Source: an uncultured Streptococcus sp. | Lineage (GTDB): Bacteria; Bacillota; Bacilli; Lactobacillales; Streptococcaceae | Length of the DNA: 48,560 bases | NCBI RefSeq assembly: GCF_938020365.1 | Contig: NZ_CALIIB010000111.1 | Location: forward strand, 1 to 48,560 | Direction of reading: 5' to 3' | In this document: in pieces, positions 7,279 to 15,174 of the stretch | Position numbering within the stretch: the stretch's first letter is position 1 | Layout: every line of letters starts with the position of its first letter | Made by a program: the position numbers and the translations under genes | The notes under the pieces: generated by a model | The model's input: only the letters and a program-made list of their open reading frames with translations | Databases searched by the model: none | Told to the model about the DNA's origin: nothing

Positions 7279-7677
7279 TTAGTCGCTTCTCTTGCCAGTT
7301 GAAGGAGAGGGCGCTTTAGTTTTTTTAGTATCTTTGGAGTCTTTAGCTTCTTTGTCCTTCTTCTCTGGCTCCTTTTCACTCTCAAAATAGAAAGAATAAC
7401 TCTTCTGATTGGCGAGTTGGCTACTGACCTCCAGCATATTTCCCTGCCTGCGATAATGGGTACTCCCTTTGTCAAAGGCTAATTGCCCACTCTCCTCTGT
7501 GACAGTAGCCTTGGTCAAAACAGCCAAGGCATAGGCTTCTGTCCGTTCCCGATTGGCTTGAAAGAGACGCTGATTGGCCACCTGCCGATTCAGATAAAAT
7601 TGCAAGAGCAAGCTGAAGACAGCTGCCATGAAGAGGGCATAGAGCAAAATGCCTGCCTTAACTTTTATCTTGAACAC
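7279..7677 (-). CDS. comGG: Competence minor pseudopilin ComGG
   Basis: This is the last gene of the competence pseudopilus operon, 132 aa. The N-terminus KVKAGILLYALFMAAVFSLL is a prepilin-like hydrophobic helix but lacks the Glu at position +5 of the mature protein, typical of ComGG rather than a sequence error. The C-terminal tail is strongly charged (KEPEKKDKEAKDSKDTKKTK). The start overlaps comGF by 20 bases, which implies translational coupling. The protein is thought to cap or stabilise the transformation pilus in the membrane. The assignment rests on position and length as much as on sequence. Confidence 0.88.
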   Translation of the reverse strand: MFKIKVKAGILLYALFMAAVFSLLLQFYLNRQVANQRLFQANRERTEAYALAVLTKATVTEESGQLAFDKGSTHYRRQGNMLEVSSQLANQKSYSFYFESEKEPEKKDKEAKDSKDTKKTKAPSPSTGKRSD

Positions 7678-8095
7678 GATAGATGTACTCTCTTTCTAAA
7701 TTATTTTCAAACCGGAAGCGAAAGCGAACAAGGTTCCCCTCCTGACTGATCGGAGCAGCCTTGAGCCCATAGACCATGGGCTGATAGCCACGTCCCGAAG
7801 CATCCGTCTTGCGGAAATCATCATTCCGAGATTTGCCCAAAGCTATATGTTTGCCATCCTGTTTGACGTAGATTTTGTCGTTTTCTACCCGGTCAAATTG
7901 GCTGCGCGATAGCTCCGTCTCCAACTGATCGACAAATAAGAGCCATTCCTGCTGCTTATTTTCCTGTTGATGTCGCAGTTCAAAAGCCAGAAGTTTGGTC
8001 ATCGACTGAAAGACCAACATACCACCGCTCAAGACCAGCAGGGCGACTAGAGTCTCCAAAAGTGTAAAAGCTTTGATTTTAACGTTTTTTAACAC
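7658..8095 (-). CDS. comGF: Competence minor pseudopilin ComGF
   Basis: This 145-aa protein begins with the class III prepilin signal KIKAFTLLETLVALLVLSGG. Peptidase cleavage is expected before the Phe, and Glu+5 is present. The rest is a soluble domain with charged strands (RFRFENNLEREYIYRV) typical of ComGF. It overlaps comGE by 17 bases and comGG by 20, consistent with one late-competence transcript. Processing requires the prepilin peptidase ComC/PilD, which is not in this window. Confidence 0.92.
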   Translation of the reverse strand: MLKNVKIKAFTLLETLVALLVLSGGMLVFQSMTKLLAFELRHQQENKQQEWLLFVDQLETELSRSQFDRVENDKIYVKQDGKHIALGKSRNDDFRKTDASGRGYQPMVYGLKAAPISQEGNLVRFRFRFENNLEREYIYRVQDKS

Positions 8096-8372
8096 TGAGC
8101 ACCTTCTCTTCTTGGTGATAGACTGTTAATTGCTGGTCGGTCTTGACCTGGCGGACTGTGATGCCGTTGACTGTCAGATTTTCCTGTCCCGTCTGCATGG
8201 CCATCCGAGCAACCCGTAGGACTTCCTCCTCCTGCAATAAGCGAATCTGTTCCTGCCGCGACTGACTAATCTGCCCAAGCAGGAGGCTGGCAATAGCCGC
8301 AAAAACCGCCATTGCCACCAAGGCCTCCAGCAAAATGCTAGCCTTCATTCGTCGTCTTTTTAAATTTTCCAT
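8079..8372 (-). CDS. comGE: Competence minor pseudopilin ComGE
   Basis: This 97-aa protein is read from ATG 8372 (MENLKRRRMKASILLEALVA). The frame stays open to 8480, but the upstream part lies inside comGD and does not look like a leader. The prepilin motif KASILLEALVAMAVFAAIA has Glu+5. The remainder (EEEVLRVARMAMQTGQENL) matches streptococcal ComGE. An alternative start at 8348 would leave almost no leader. It overlaps comGD by 35 bases. Confidence 0.9.
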   Translation of the reverse strand: MENLKRRRMKASILLEALVAMAVFAAIASLLLGQISQSRQEQIRLLQEEEVLRVARMAMQTGQENLTVNGITVRQVKTDQQLTVYHQEEKVLSVKKR

Positions 8373-8772
8373 TGCCCATATAAAGCTGGTAAACAACCTT
8401 TTTATCCTCCGTTTGAAAAACAATCTTACTGAGCGAAGAATTCCCGCCAGCCTGGTCAAACTGAATGGTCTGAGGAGCATGTTCCTGCAAAGTCTTGGGA
8501 AATTCTACTTGCTGATAGCCGTTGGAAATCTTACGGTCCGAAATGGTCAATTTGATCTTTTCATGTCCAGCCACACTTAGCTTTTGGCTCTCCTGATAAA
8601 GATGCTCAAATTCCATGAAAAATAGCTGCTCCTGTACTTGATTGAAACCAGCCTGAACAGATCCAGATAAACCTAATAAAATGAAACTGACCACAAATAA
8701 AGCTAGGAGGCTTTCCAGTAGTGTAAAAGCCTTAATCCGCAACTGCACGAGGTTCACTGCTGTTTTTTCCAT
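8338..8772 (-). CDS. comGD: Competence minor pseudopilin ComGD
   Basis: This 144-aa type IV prepilin-like protein carries the signal RIKAFTLLESLLALFVVSFI, with the cleavage site before Phe and Glu+5 present. The C-terminal globular part is typical in length. It overlaps comGC by 41 bases and comGE by 35. In the model of Gram-positive transformation it is one of the minor pilins that initiate assembly of the ComGC fibre binding external DNA. Confidence 0.92.
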   Translation of the reverse strand: MEKTAVNLVQLRIKAFTLLESLLALFVVSFILLGLSGSVQAGFNQVQEQLFFMEFEHLYQESQKLSVAGHEKIKLTISDRKISNGYQQVEFPKTLQEHAPQTIQFDQAGGNSSLSKIVFQTEDKKVVYQLYMGNGKFKKTTNEG

Positions 8773-9049
8773 AGTAAGCCTTATAGGATGCTACCTGCTT
8801 CTCGGTAATCCGACCATCCGCAACCAATTTCCCTAGAGTAGCTTTTTCATTAACATTCTTCAATTCATAAAGCTCGGCCTGACTTTCTACCACCTTGACT
8901 ACAGCAGCGTTGCCCGTATCTGAAACAGCATCCTTCTGCTTAGTCAAATTCGGGACAAACAAGAGCATCAAGACGCTGATGATTAAAAGAACGACTAACA
9001 TTTCCACCAGAGTGAAGGCTTTAACCTTCAAAGTTTTTAATTTTTTCAT
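8732..9049 (-). CDS. comGC: Major competence pseudopilin ComGC
   Basis: This is the main subunit of the transformation pilus, 105 aa from ATG 9049 (MKKLKTLKVKAFTLVEMLVV). The frame is open to 9187, but that extension lies within comGB. The prepilin leader ends KVKA, with cleavage before FTLVEM and Glu+5 intact. A hydrophobic helix follows (LLIISVLMLLFVPNL), then a short globular domain with an LGKLVADGRITEKQVASY pattern shared with pneumococcal CglC. The start overlaps the comGB stop (ATGA-type, four bases), so translation is coupled. Confidence 0.96.
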   Translation of the reverse strand: MKKLKTLKVKAFTLVEMLVVLLIISVLMLLFVPNLTKQKDAVSDTGNAAVVKVVESQAELYELKNVNEKATLGKLVADGRITEKQVASYKAYYGKNSSEPRAVAD

Positions 9050-10062
9050 AATTGAATCTCCATATTCTGATAAATTGGCAGCAACATAGCTGCATAAAGT
9101 AAAACGATCACGAGAGCGACAAAAACAAAGACGAGAGGCTGAATCAAATTCATGGCACGATTGATTCTCAGGAAAAACTCTTCCCAAGTCTTTTCGGCAT
9201 ACAGTTCCAATTCGTCACCCAACTTGGACTTGACCTCGCCGTACTCGATGATTAAGGACAACTCTTTCTTAAAGAAGGGGTAGGTGCCGACCTTCTCGGC
9301 ATAGCCCTGACCTGCACCTAGAGCCGCCTCCAAGTCACGCCCCAGCTCCTGAAAGAGCTGAGAAGGCTGGTCCTGCATGATGAGAAAGATCTGGCTCAAT
9401 TCCAGCCCTTGCCCAATCATATTGCCCCATTCACGCGCATAGTAGGCCGTCAGATAGGCCCGCACTAAGGCACCGACAAAAGGAAACCTGGCCAAACGGC
9501 TGAAAAATCTCATCTTAGAGCTCTTGCGATAATAGAGCCAACCACCACAAATCAGTAAGCAAATCACCAGAACGCCTCCCAGAAAGATCTGCGGTAGATA
9601 ATGAATGAACTGAGTAGCCATATTTTGACTGTCCAGCTGGGGCAGGAGATAATTACGCAAGCCCAGCATAATCAGTACTAAAAACCCAAGCAGCATCAGG
9701 GGATAAGTCCCCACCTCAATCAATTTCTTACGAACTTTAGAAAGATTTTCTAGATAATCTTCGATTTTACCCAAACTAAGATTTAGATTTCCGTGCAACT
9801 CAGACAAAGATAGCTGGGTGACCACATTATCTGAAAAACCTAAACGCTTCATAATCTGGGAAAACGACTGACCCGCAGCCAAACCCGAACGCATTTCTGC
9901 GACATAGGCCTCTTCTAAAAGGGCGCTCCGCTGCAGGAAATCGACAATCTCCGCCAGATGAAAACCGCTGGTAAAGAGATTACGAAATAGCTCGATAATC
10001 TTCTTTTGCTTAGGCGTAGATAATTTTTTCCGCCTGCCTTTGATCAGCTGTGATATGTCCAT
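9046..10062 (-). CDS. comGB: Competence type IV pilus assembly membrane protein ComGB
   Basis: This is the polytopic platform protein of the pseudopilus machine (GspF/PilC family), 338 aa from ATG 10062 (MDISQLIKGRRKK). The open frame extends to 10131, but the start at MDIS matches streptococcal orthologues. Two homologous GspF repeats (about 35-150 and 230-330) contain membrane spans at about 145-165, 190-210 and 310-330. It overlaps comGA by 53 bases. It should couple the ComGA ATPase to pilin extraction from the membrane. Confidence 0.94.
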   Translation of the reverse strand: MDISQLIKGRRKKLSTPKQKKIIELFRNLFTSGFHLAEIVDFLQRSALLEEAYVAEMRSGLAAGQSFSQIMKRLGFSDNVVTQLSLSELHGNLNLSLGKIEDYLENLSKVRKKLIEVGTYPLMLLGFLVLIMLGLRNYLLPQLDSQNMATQFIHYLPQIFLGGVLVICLLICGGWLYYRKSSKMRFFSRLARFPFVGALVRAYLTAYYAREWGNMIGQGLELSQIFLIMQDQPSQLFQELGRDLEAALGAGQGYAEKVGTYPFFKKELSLIIEYGEVKSKLGDELELYAEKTWEEFFLRINRAMNLIQPLVFVFVALVIVLLYAAMLLPIYQNMEIQL

Positions 10063-10951
10063 CTGCAAAAAGCTGGTCAATCTGCTGGTTCCAGAGACTG
10101 GCTTCGTGCTGTTGATAGTCTTGGTTGACAAAGTCGATCACACCTCCTCCCCCGATTAAACGCTGGTAACAGACGCCCTGTAACACCATGCGCAACTCAT
10201 CCTCACTGACACCCAGCTCTAGCAGGCGCTCATACACTCCGCGAATACTCTTAGCATGGATAGTTGAAAAGACCGTAGCCCCTGTCAAACTAGCCCTTAC
10301 CACCGCTCGGGCCGTTTCTTGGTCGCGGATTTCCCCGATAATCAAGAGATCCGGCCTGTGGCGCAGAGACAGCTTGATGAGGCTGTCATAGGTCATCCCG
10401 ATAGTTTCATTCAGTTGAAGCTGGAGCATGTTTTCCTGCTTGATTTCCACAGGGTCCTCGATAGACATGACCTGTTGTTGCCCAAATCTCATCTGAGCCA
10501 GCTGGTGCATCAGCGTCGTCTTTCCACTACCAACTGGTCCTGAAAAGAGATAAAGGCCGCGAGAATTTACTTTTTTACGAAGATCAGGCAGATTGTCAAA
10601 CCAGAAACGCAGCTCACGCTCTTCATCGTGTAAGAGCCGAATCACCAAACTCTCATAGCCGCGGTAATCCCCGACGGTTGATAGACGAAGCGAGACCGTC
10701 ACATCTCCACAATCATAATCGCAGGAGCCTAGCTGGCTGCGCCTCTTCTCCCCGACATTCATGCCTGAGACAAACTTAAAATGGCTGATGACTGACGATA
10801 ATAAATCAAAATCATAGGTCTGAATGAAGCGCCGCTCATCACCCACCCGCATATAAAGCTCATAGCAGGTGCTCTTGGGAATCAGATAGACATCTTGAGC
10901 TGCTTCCTGCCTGGCTAATTGAATCATTTCCTTTGCAATTTTTTGAACCAT
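10010..10951 (-). CDS. comGA: Competence pilus traffic ATPase ComGA
   Basis: This 313-aa cytoplasmic secretion ATPase (GspE/PilB type) powers assembly of the transformation pilus. It has the Walker A GPVGSGKTT (about 136-144), an Asp box around SIEDPVE, Walker B LLIIGEIRD and the His box VFSTIHAKS. It lacks the long N-terminal domain of PilB, as usual for ComGA. AGGAGG precedes the ATG. It is the first gene of comGA-GG, directly behind a cin box, so expression should depend on the competence sigma factor ComX. Confidence 0.97.
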   Translation of the reverse strand: MVQKIAKEMIQLARQEAAQDVYLIPKSTCYELYMRVGDERRFIQTYDFDLLSSVISHFKFVSGMNVGEKRRSQLGSCDYDCGDVTVSLRLSTVGDYRGYESLVIRLLHDEERELRFWFDNLPDLRKKVNSRGLYLFSGPVGSGKTTLMHQLAQMRFGQQQVMSIEDPVEIKQENMLQLQLNETIGMTYDSLIKLSLRHRPDLLIIGEIRDQETARAVVRASLTGATVFSTIHAKSIRGVYERLLELGVSEDELRMVLQGVCYQRLIGGGGVIDFVNQDYQQHEASLWNQQIDQLFADGHITADQRQAEKIIYA

Positions 10952-10969
10952 AAGTCCTCCTCACCTTAC

Positions 10970-10977
10970 TATTCGCA
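10970..10977 (-). promoter_or_regulatory. ComX (cin/combox) promoter of the comG operon
   Basis: The minus strand reads TGCGAATA, one mismatch from the cin-box consensus TACGAATA, followed by GTAAGG. It lies 18 bases before the comGA ATG, leaving a very short leader that is almost entirely ribosome binding site. Confidence 0.9.
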
Positions 10978-10997
10978 CAAAATGAGAAAAAATAAAA

Positions 10998-11026
10998 AAA
11001 GAATGAAGAAATTTTCTCCATTCTTT
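10998..11026 (-). terminator. Terminator of the DUF1033 gene
   Basis: The minus-strand stem AAAGAATG-GAGAAA / TTTCT-CATTCTTT is followed by a T-rich run. It ends DUF1033 transcription before the comGA cin box and so insulates the competence operon. Confidence 0.85.
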
Positions 11027-11036
11027 GATTTCTATC

Positions 11037-11408
11037 CTACCTAGCCCGCACTTTAATTTTGCAAATACGGTGTTTTTCAGTAGCATTTTGCTTACGGTAG
11101 CCTGGACGATACTTGCTCTTGGGGATCTTGCTTTCATTTTCTAACAAAAGCAGAGAGTGGTATTGCTGAATATCTTCATTGCACTCCTCACACCAACGTT
11201 GATCGGCCGGATCCCAGAAAATCGTCATAAGATCACTGCGGCTTTTATAAAGTGGCGATGCTTGAGACATCTCTAGCCAGCGGTTCTTGTAGTATTTGAG
11301 TGCAGTATAATAATCATCGAAATACCTTTTTTCAATGATATCATCCTCCCAACCATCTAAAAACCACCAGGGCTCATAATCGCCATACATTTCTATTACG
11401 CTGTACAT
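11037..11408 (-). CDS. DUF1033 family protein
   Basis: This 123-aa protein has a high aromatic and acidic content at the N-terminus (MYGDYEPWWFLDGWEDDI) and a basic C-terminal tail. The central WCEECNED holds a CxxC pair. It resembles the DUF1033 proteins found in lactic acid bacteria, in streptococci next to comGA. No function is established and I infer none. GGGGAC precedes the ATG, and a TATAAT -10 (11432-11437) gives it its own promoter. Confidence 0.82.
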   Translation of the reverse strand: MYSVIEMYGDYEPWWFLDGWEDDIIEKRYFDDYYTALKYYKNRWLEMSQASPLYKSRSDLMTIFWDPADQRWCEECNEDIQQYHSLLLLENESKIPKSKYRPGYRKQNATEKHRICKIKVRAR

Positions 11409-11431
11409 ACCTGTCCCCTTTTGTATCCTAT

Positions 11432-11437
11432 ATTATA
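11432..11437 (-). promoter_or_regulatory. -10 element of the DUF1033 gene
   Basis: There is a perfect TATAAT on the minus strand about 24 bases before the ATG at 11408, in a very AT-rich stretch. The -35 is not distinct. Confidence 0.5.
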
Positions 11438-11542
11438 TATAAAATTCTTTGATAATGAAACTATTTTGCTCGTCGGCTCTATAATAGTTCGTTTTTCATC
11501 AAAGAAAAGCAAAGAAACAAAAGGGAGTGTCGCTTTTTGTGC

Positions 11543-12811
11543 TTATTTCCAATTCAGATGCACATGCTCTTTCATTTCCTTATAGGCCGTATCAATCCGA
11601 TCTTTGGTCGCCTGATCCAGCTGATTGCGATATTTTCCACCCTCGATGAAGTCTTCTAAGATAAGGGTTTGATAAGTGTAAAGCGGATAACCCTCTGGTG
11701 AATAAGTTCCCTTTTCCACACGACTGACCCAGCTTGGATGCGCCTGAGCTGTTTTGATAATGGTCCCCTTGTCCGTCTTTTCAATGGTCACATCCATCAA
11801 AACACCACGCTCGGTCCACTCAGCCGTATCCACACCAGCCATGGTTTCAATCCGCTGATTGGAGATAAAATTTCCCATGGAGTAGATAATCAGCTTCTTC
11901 TGACCATCTTTTTCAAGGATTTCTGAAGGCTGCACTACATGCGGATGCCCACCAAAAATGATGTCCGCTCCCCAGTCCACCATCTTATGATAAAGCTCAA
12001 CCTGCTCCTCATTTGGCTCCAGCTGGTATTCGATCCCTGTCTGCGGCATGACTACTGTAATGTCCGCTTCTTTCTCCGCCTGTTCAATCTCCGCCTTCAT
12101 CTTCTCCTCATCAAAGGTCGATAGGTGATGATCAATATCCTTCTGACTGAGATTGGACTCCAAGCCATTAAAGCCATAGGAGTAAGCCAGAATAGCAATC
12201 TTGATACCTTTTACTTCTTTGATCAGGATAGGCGATTTATCCCTGTTTTTGTGAGTATAGACGCCGACTGGGCTAATCCCGTGATCTTCAAAGGCTTTGG
12301 CAGTCGTAAAGACTCCCTCAAGCCCTGAGTCTAGGATGTGATTATGGGCCAGGTCCACCACTTGGTAGCCAGCATCTTTGATGGCGGGGACAACAGCCTC
12401 TGGAGCATTGAAAAGCGGATAGCCTCCCAAAGGATAGTCTGAGCGAATGGTCCCTTCAAAATCTCCCAAGACCAAATCTCCTTGCTGGAGCCAGTCCTTG
12501 ACATAGGTGAAATTTTCCGAAAAATCATAGCTACCATCAGCCTTTTGGGCACTCATATAAAGCCCATCGTGGTACAAAAGGTCGCCATTAGCCATAATGC
12601 GCACCGTTTTCGAGTCAGCCTTCTTTCCTGCAACCGAGGAAGATTTGGGAGCATCTTTAGAAACATTCCTACCGCTTCCCTTAGGCATCCCCATGATGCT
12701 TTGGAAGAATAAAATTGCTGCCGCTGATACAAATACCGCTCCCAACAGGGCAAGGATAAAGGCACGGTTGCTTAATGCTACTTGTCGCTTGGTTCCAGAT
12801 CTTTTCTCCAT
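11543..12811 (-). CDS. CapA/PgsA-family putative metallophosphoesterase, membrane anchored
   Basis: The 422-aa protein has a basic N-terminus and one membrane anchor (about 15-36, FILALLGAVFVSAAAILFF), then a Ser/Lys-rich linker and the CapA-type domain. Motifs GDLLYHDG, LGDFEGT, NHILDSGLEG and FGGHPHVVQP are metal-binding phosphoesterase-like signatures. The family includes the poly-gamma-glutamate protein CapA/PgsA, but no capB, capC or capE genes are nearby. A polyglutamate role is therefore unsupported, and a cell-envelope hydrolase is a reasonable guess. GGAGG precedes the ATG. Confidence 0.85.
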   Translation of the reverse strand: MEKRSGTKRQVALSNRAFILALLGAVFVSAAAILFFQSIMGMPKGSGRNVSKDAPKSSSVAGKKADSKTVRIMANGDLLYHDGLYMSAQKADGSYDFSENFTYVKDWLQQGDLVLGDFEGTIRSDYPLGGYPLFNAPEAVVPAIKDAGYQVVDLAHNHILDSGLEGVFTTAKAFEDHGISPVGVYTHKNRDKSPILIKEVKGIKIAILAYSYGFNGLESNLSQKDIDHHLSTFDEEKMKAEIEQAEKEADITVVMPQTGIEYQLEPNEEQVELYHKMVDWGADIIFGGHPHVVQPSEILEKDGQKKLIIYSMGNFISNQRIETMAGVDTAEWTERGVLMDVTIEKTDKGTIIKTAQAHPSWVSRVEKGTYSPEGYPLYTYQTLILEDFIEGGKYRNQLDQATKDRIDTAYKEMKEHVHLNWK

Positions 12812-12872
12812 TTTGCCAACCTCCGTATTACTTATATTTTATCATAAATTATCCTCCCAAGGGAATAAAAAA

Positions 12873-13048
12873 GAGTCTGGGACAAAAGTCCTAGCCTCTC
12901 AATTGTCTTTGGATTGTCGAGCAAGACGCAGTGGTTGAGTGGGCTCTACTACGCTGATTTCATCAGCTTTTACAGCCCTACTCAACTGTGCGGAGGTGGG
13001 ACGACGAAATCGAATTCTAACCAATTACCGATTTCTGTCCCACTCTCT
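12873..13048 (+). repeat. Intergenic repeat element, copy C
   Basis: A full copy lies between the CapA-family gene and the 75-aa ORF. It starts CTGGGACAAAAG and ends CTGTCCCACTCTC, with both internal hairpins conserved. It differs from copy B by single bases (for example AACCAATTA for AACGAATTA). It spells a false ~45-residue peptide beginning MSSKTQWLSGLYYADF that recurs in the other copies. Confidence 0.9.
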
Positions 13049-13053
13049 AAATA

Positions 13054-13281
13054 TCAGGCCGAGCTCGACATCAAGGACTGCAAATACCAGCGGTAAGCCG
13101 CCCGATAATGATTGATATTAAAAAACTTCATCTCCCCGATACCGTAGCGCATCAGGTAGTAAATCAGATAGCGCAGATGCAGGATTTCCCACTCCAGACT
13201 CGTCTTTTGACAATGAGCATACTCAGTCTCAAGCTCCCCATAGTAATCTCTGAATTGATTATAAATTTCTTGAATTTCCAT
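13054..13281 (-). CDS. Hypothetical 75-aa protein
   Basis: I do not recognise this protein. It is rich in Tyr, Glu and Leu, with a helical look (EWEILHLRYLIYYLMRY) and no signal peptide or clear membrane span. TTGGAG lies about 6 bases before the ATG, a good ribosome binding site that supports translation. The gene ends a few bases from repeat copy C and stands alone. Codon use looks ordinary. A small cytoplasmic protein is the best description. Confidence 0.55.
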   Translation of the reverse strand: MEIQEIYNQFRDYYGELETEYAHCQKTSLEWEILHLRYLIYYLMRYGIGEMKFFNINHYRAAYRWYLQSLMSSSA

Positions 13282-13531
13282 TATAACTCCAATCTTTTTG
13301 CTTTAACACTAGTTTAACGCAAAAAGAAGAGGATTAGGGGCAAGAATCGTATCCTGTCTCATTTCAGAGCCAAAAGGTGGGGTAAGCCACTAGAAAATGA
13401 CATTTCAGGGAATATTTTTGACATTTGGGAGCTACAGCAGAAGACTAAACTCCCTCATAAATATGATTCAATATATTTTCTAACTCTAGAATATAAATGA
13501 CTAGACTAAATTTATAAGATATTTAGCATAT

Positions 13532-14218
13532 TTAGTTAATATCTAGTTCTTTATACAAATTCTGTAGGTCTTCTAAACTATCAAGTTCATAAATATCATT
13601 TTGAGAAATTGGTTGTCTTTTTATATTTAAATTTGGAAGCTGTTCTAAAACAATATTATCCCAATATATAGAAGAGTATTCTCCTGATAAGAAACGTTCC
13701 TGAATAGCAGCTTGCAAAAATACTCCATCCTCTGCGTTCCAATATGAAACTCCCGAAATAATAGAGCCACTTCCATCTTCTATTGTTATGTCGGTAACAT
13801 TTTGGTTTTCATCCGTATGAAGAACCCATTCTTGTTTAAAATTGGTCTTATAGGCTGAAAAATAAGTAGAATGTTTTAAATTCGTCTGTAAAAAATTGTT
13901 AACTAAATAGTTATCTGCATCTATAACATATGTATCTGATAGATATTCTTTTACTAAAAACATCGTATAAAAATTATTATAAACATCGTACTTATCGTTA
14001 TGAATCAAAGTTACTTGGTATTTTTCTCTTAGAAATTCAAATTTTTCAGCCAAATAGCCTGTAACGACAATCACATCATCAATGCCTTTTTCTTTTAAAA
14101 AACGAATTTGCCTCTCAATTAATGTTTCCTCTCCTATTTTAATCAGAGACTTTGGAGTCGTTAAAGTGATTGGTCTGAGTCTAGTTCCCATTCCAGCAGC
14201 TAAAATAATGGCTCTCAT
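13532..14218 (-). CDS. licC: Choline-phosphate cytidylyltransferase LicC
   Basis: This 228-aa nucleotidyltransferase makes CDP-choline from CTP and phosphocholine. The N-terminal signature AAGMGTRLRPITLTTPKSL is intact, with the nucleotide-binding G-loop and Lys. The central VIDADNYL supplies a metal-binding Asp, and residues such as YNNFYTM and WDN follow the pneumococcal LicC pattern closely. It is the last gene of the licA-licB-licC unit, 32 bases after licB. It should supply donor for the LicD transferases encoded in the adjacent polysaccharide operon. Confidence 0.92.
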   Translation of the reverse strand: MRAIILAAGMGTRLRPITLTTPKSLIKIGEETLIERQIRFLKEKGIDDVIVVTGYLAEKFEFLREKYQVTLIHNDKYDVYNNFYTMFLVKEYLSDTYVIDADNYLVNNFLQTNLKHSTYFSAYKTNFKQEWVLHTDENQNVTDITIEDGSGSIISGVSYWNAEDGVFLQAAIQERFLSGEYSSIYWDNIVLEQLPNLNIKRQPISQNDIYELDSLEDLQNLYKELDIN

Positions 14219-14250
14219 TATAACCTACTTTCTTAATTTTTAAATAATAT

Positions 14251-15174
14251 TTACTCTTTTGATATAAAAACAGTCCCAACGATAATCATTATGCTGCACA
14301 TAATTAACTTTAAATCAAACTGCCCACCAAGTAAAAAAATGCTAAATATAATAGCCCAGACAGAATAGGTAACATTCATTCCCGTAGCCTTAACAGGTCC
14401 AATCATATCAATAGCTTGATAGTAATAAAGATATGAAGTTGTACCAATTAATGCCAAGCCAGCAATTATTATAATGATGGGACGACTTATGACACTATAT
14501 ATGTTAAACAAAGGATGTCCTCCAAATATAATAAAAAGGAAATATGCAATACTGGACACCCATTGCCGAATAAATAGTGCTTCTTTGGGGAGTACATCTT
14601 CCTTCATACCATATGCGCAAATTACACTTTCAGCTGCCCAACCACCTGCACAAATGCAAGCAGCTGTGAAACCCCAAAAGGCGTTAGAATTCAAAGAATT
14701 AAGCTGTGAATAACCTAAGATTGTAATAGCAAGGACAGATAGAATCAGCCCAAACCAGCCTTTCGGAGTTAAATAATCTTTTAAAATAATAGCTCCTAAA
14801 ACAGCTGCAACGACTGGATATAGTGCGGAAATGCTGGCAGTATATCCTGCTCCAATCGTATCAATGGCATATAAGTAAGCGCGCATTCCAATCGGTCCAC
14901 CAAATAATGCTGCAAGCATTACAAATAATGCACTTTTATTTCGGAGTTTTGAAACCGTTGTTTTCAACTCACATTTAATCACTTGCCTAGTCGTTAACCA
15001 CAAAGCAGAAAATAAATCATGAAAAAATGCTAACAATAAGGATGCTGCAACTAAGCGCTTATCTACTAGCGAAAAGGGAACAGCTAATAATACCCAACCA
15101 TTTATAGTAGTATCTGCTCCCCACAAAATACCTGATAGTAAACCACTAAATAGTCCTTTGCGATAAGGATTCAT
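14251..15174 (-). CDS. licB: LicB-type choline transporter (DMT family)
   Basis: The 307-aa integral membrane protein has about ten predicted spans arranged as two EamA-like halves. It begins MNPYRKGLFSGLLSGILWG, close to pneumococcal LicB. The family belongs to the drug/metabolite transporter superfamily. In choline-decorating streptococci LicB is the uptake route for choline. It lies between the LicA fusion, which it overlaps by 29 bases, and licC; GGAGGG precedes its ATG. That choline is the substrate is inferred from homology and context. Confidence 0.88.
   Translation of the reverse strand: MNPYRKGLFSGLLSGILWGADTTINGWVLLAVPFSLVDKRLVAASLLLAFFHDLFSALWLTTRQVIKCELKTTVSKLRNKSALFVMLAALFGGPIGMRAYLYAIDTIGAGYTASISALYPVVAAVLGAIILKDYLTPKGWFGLILSVLAITILGYSQLNSLNSNAFWGFTAACICAGGWAAESVICAYGMKEDVLPKEALFIRQWVSSIAYFLFIIFGGHPLFNIYSVISRPIIIIIAGLALIGTTSYLYYYQAIDMIGPVKATGMNVTYSVWAIIFSIFLLGGQFDLKLIMCSIMIIVGTVFISKE

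Noticed and set aside
8079..8480. Longer comGE start at 8480
   Set aside because: The first 36 residues lie within comGD and place a basic non-leader sequence before the prepilin motif; ATG 8372 fits the family.
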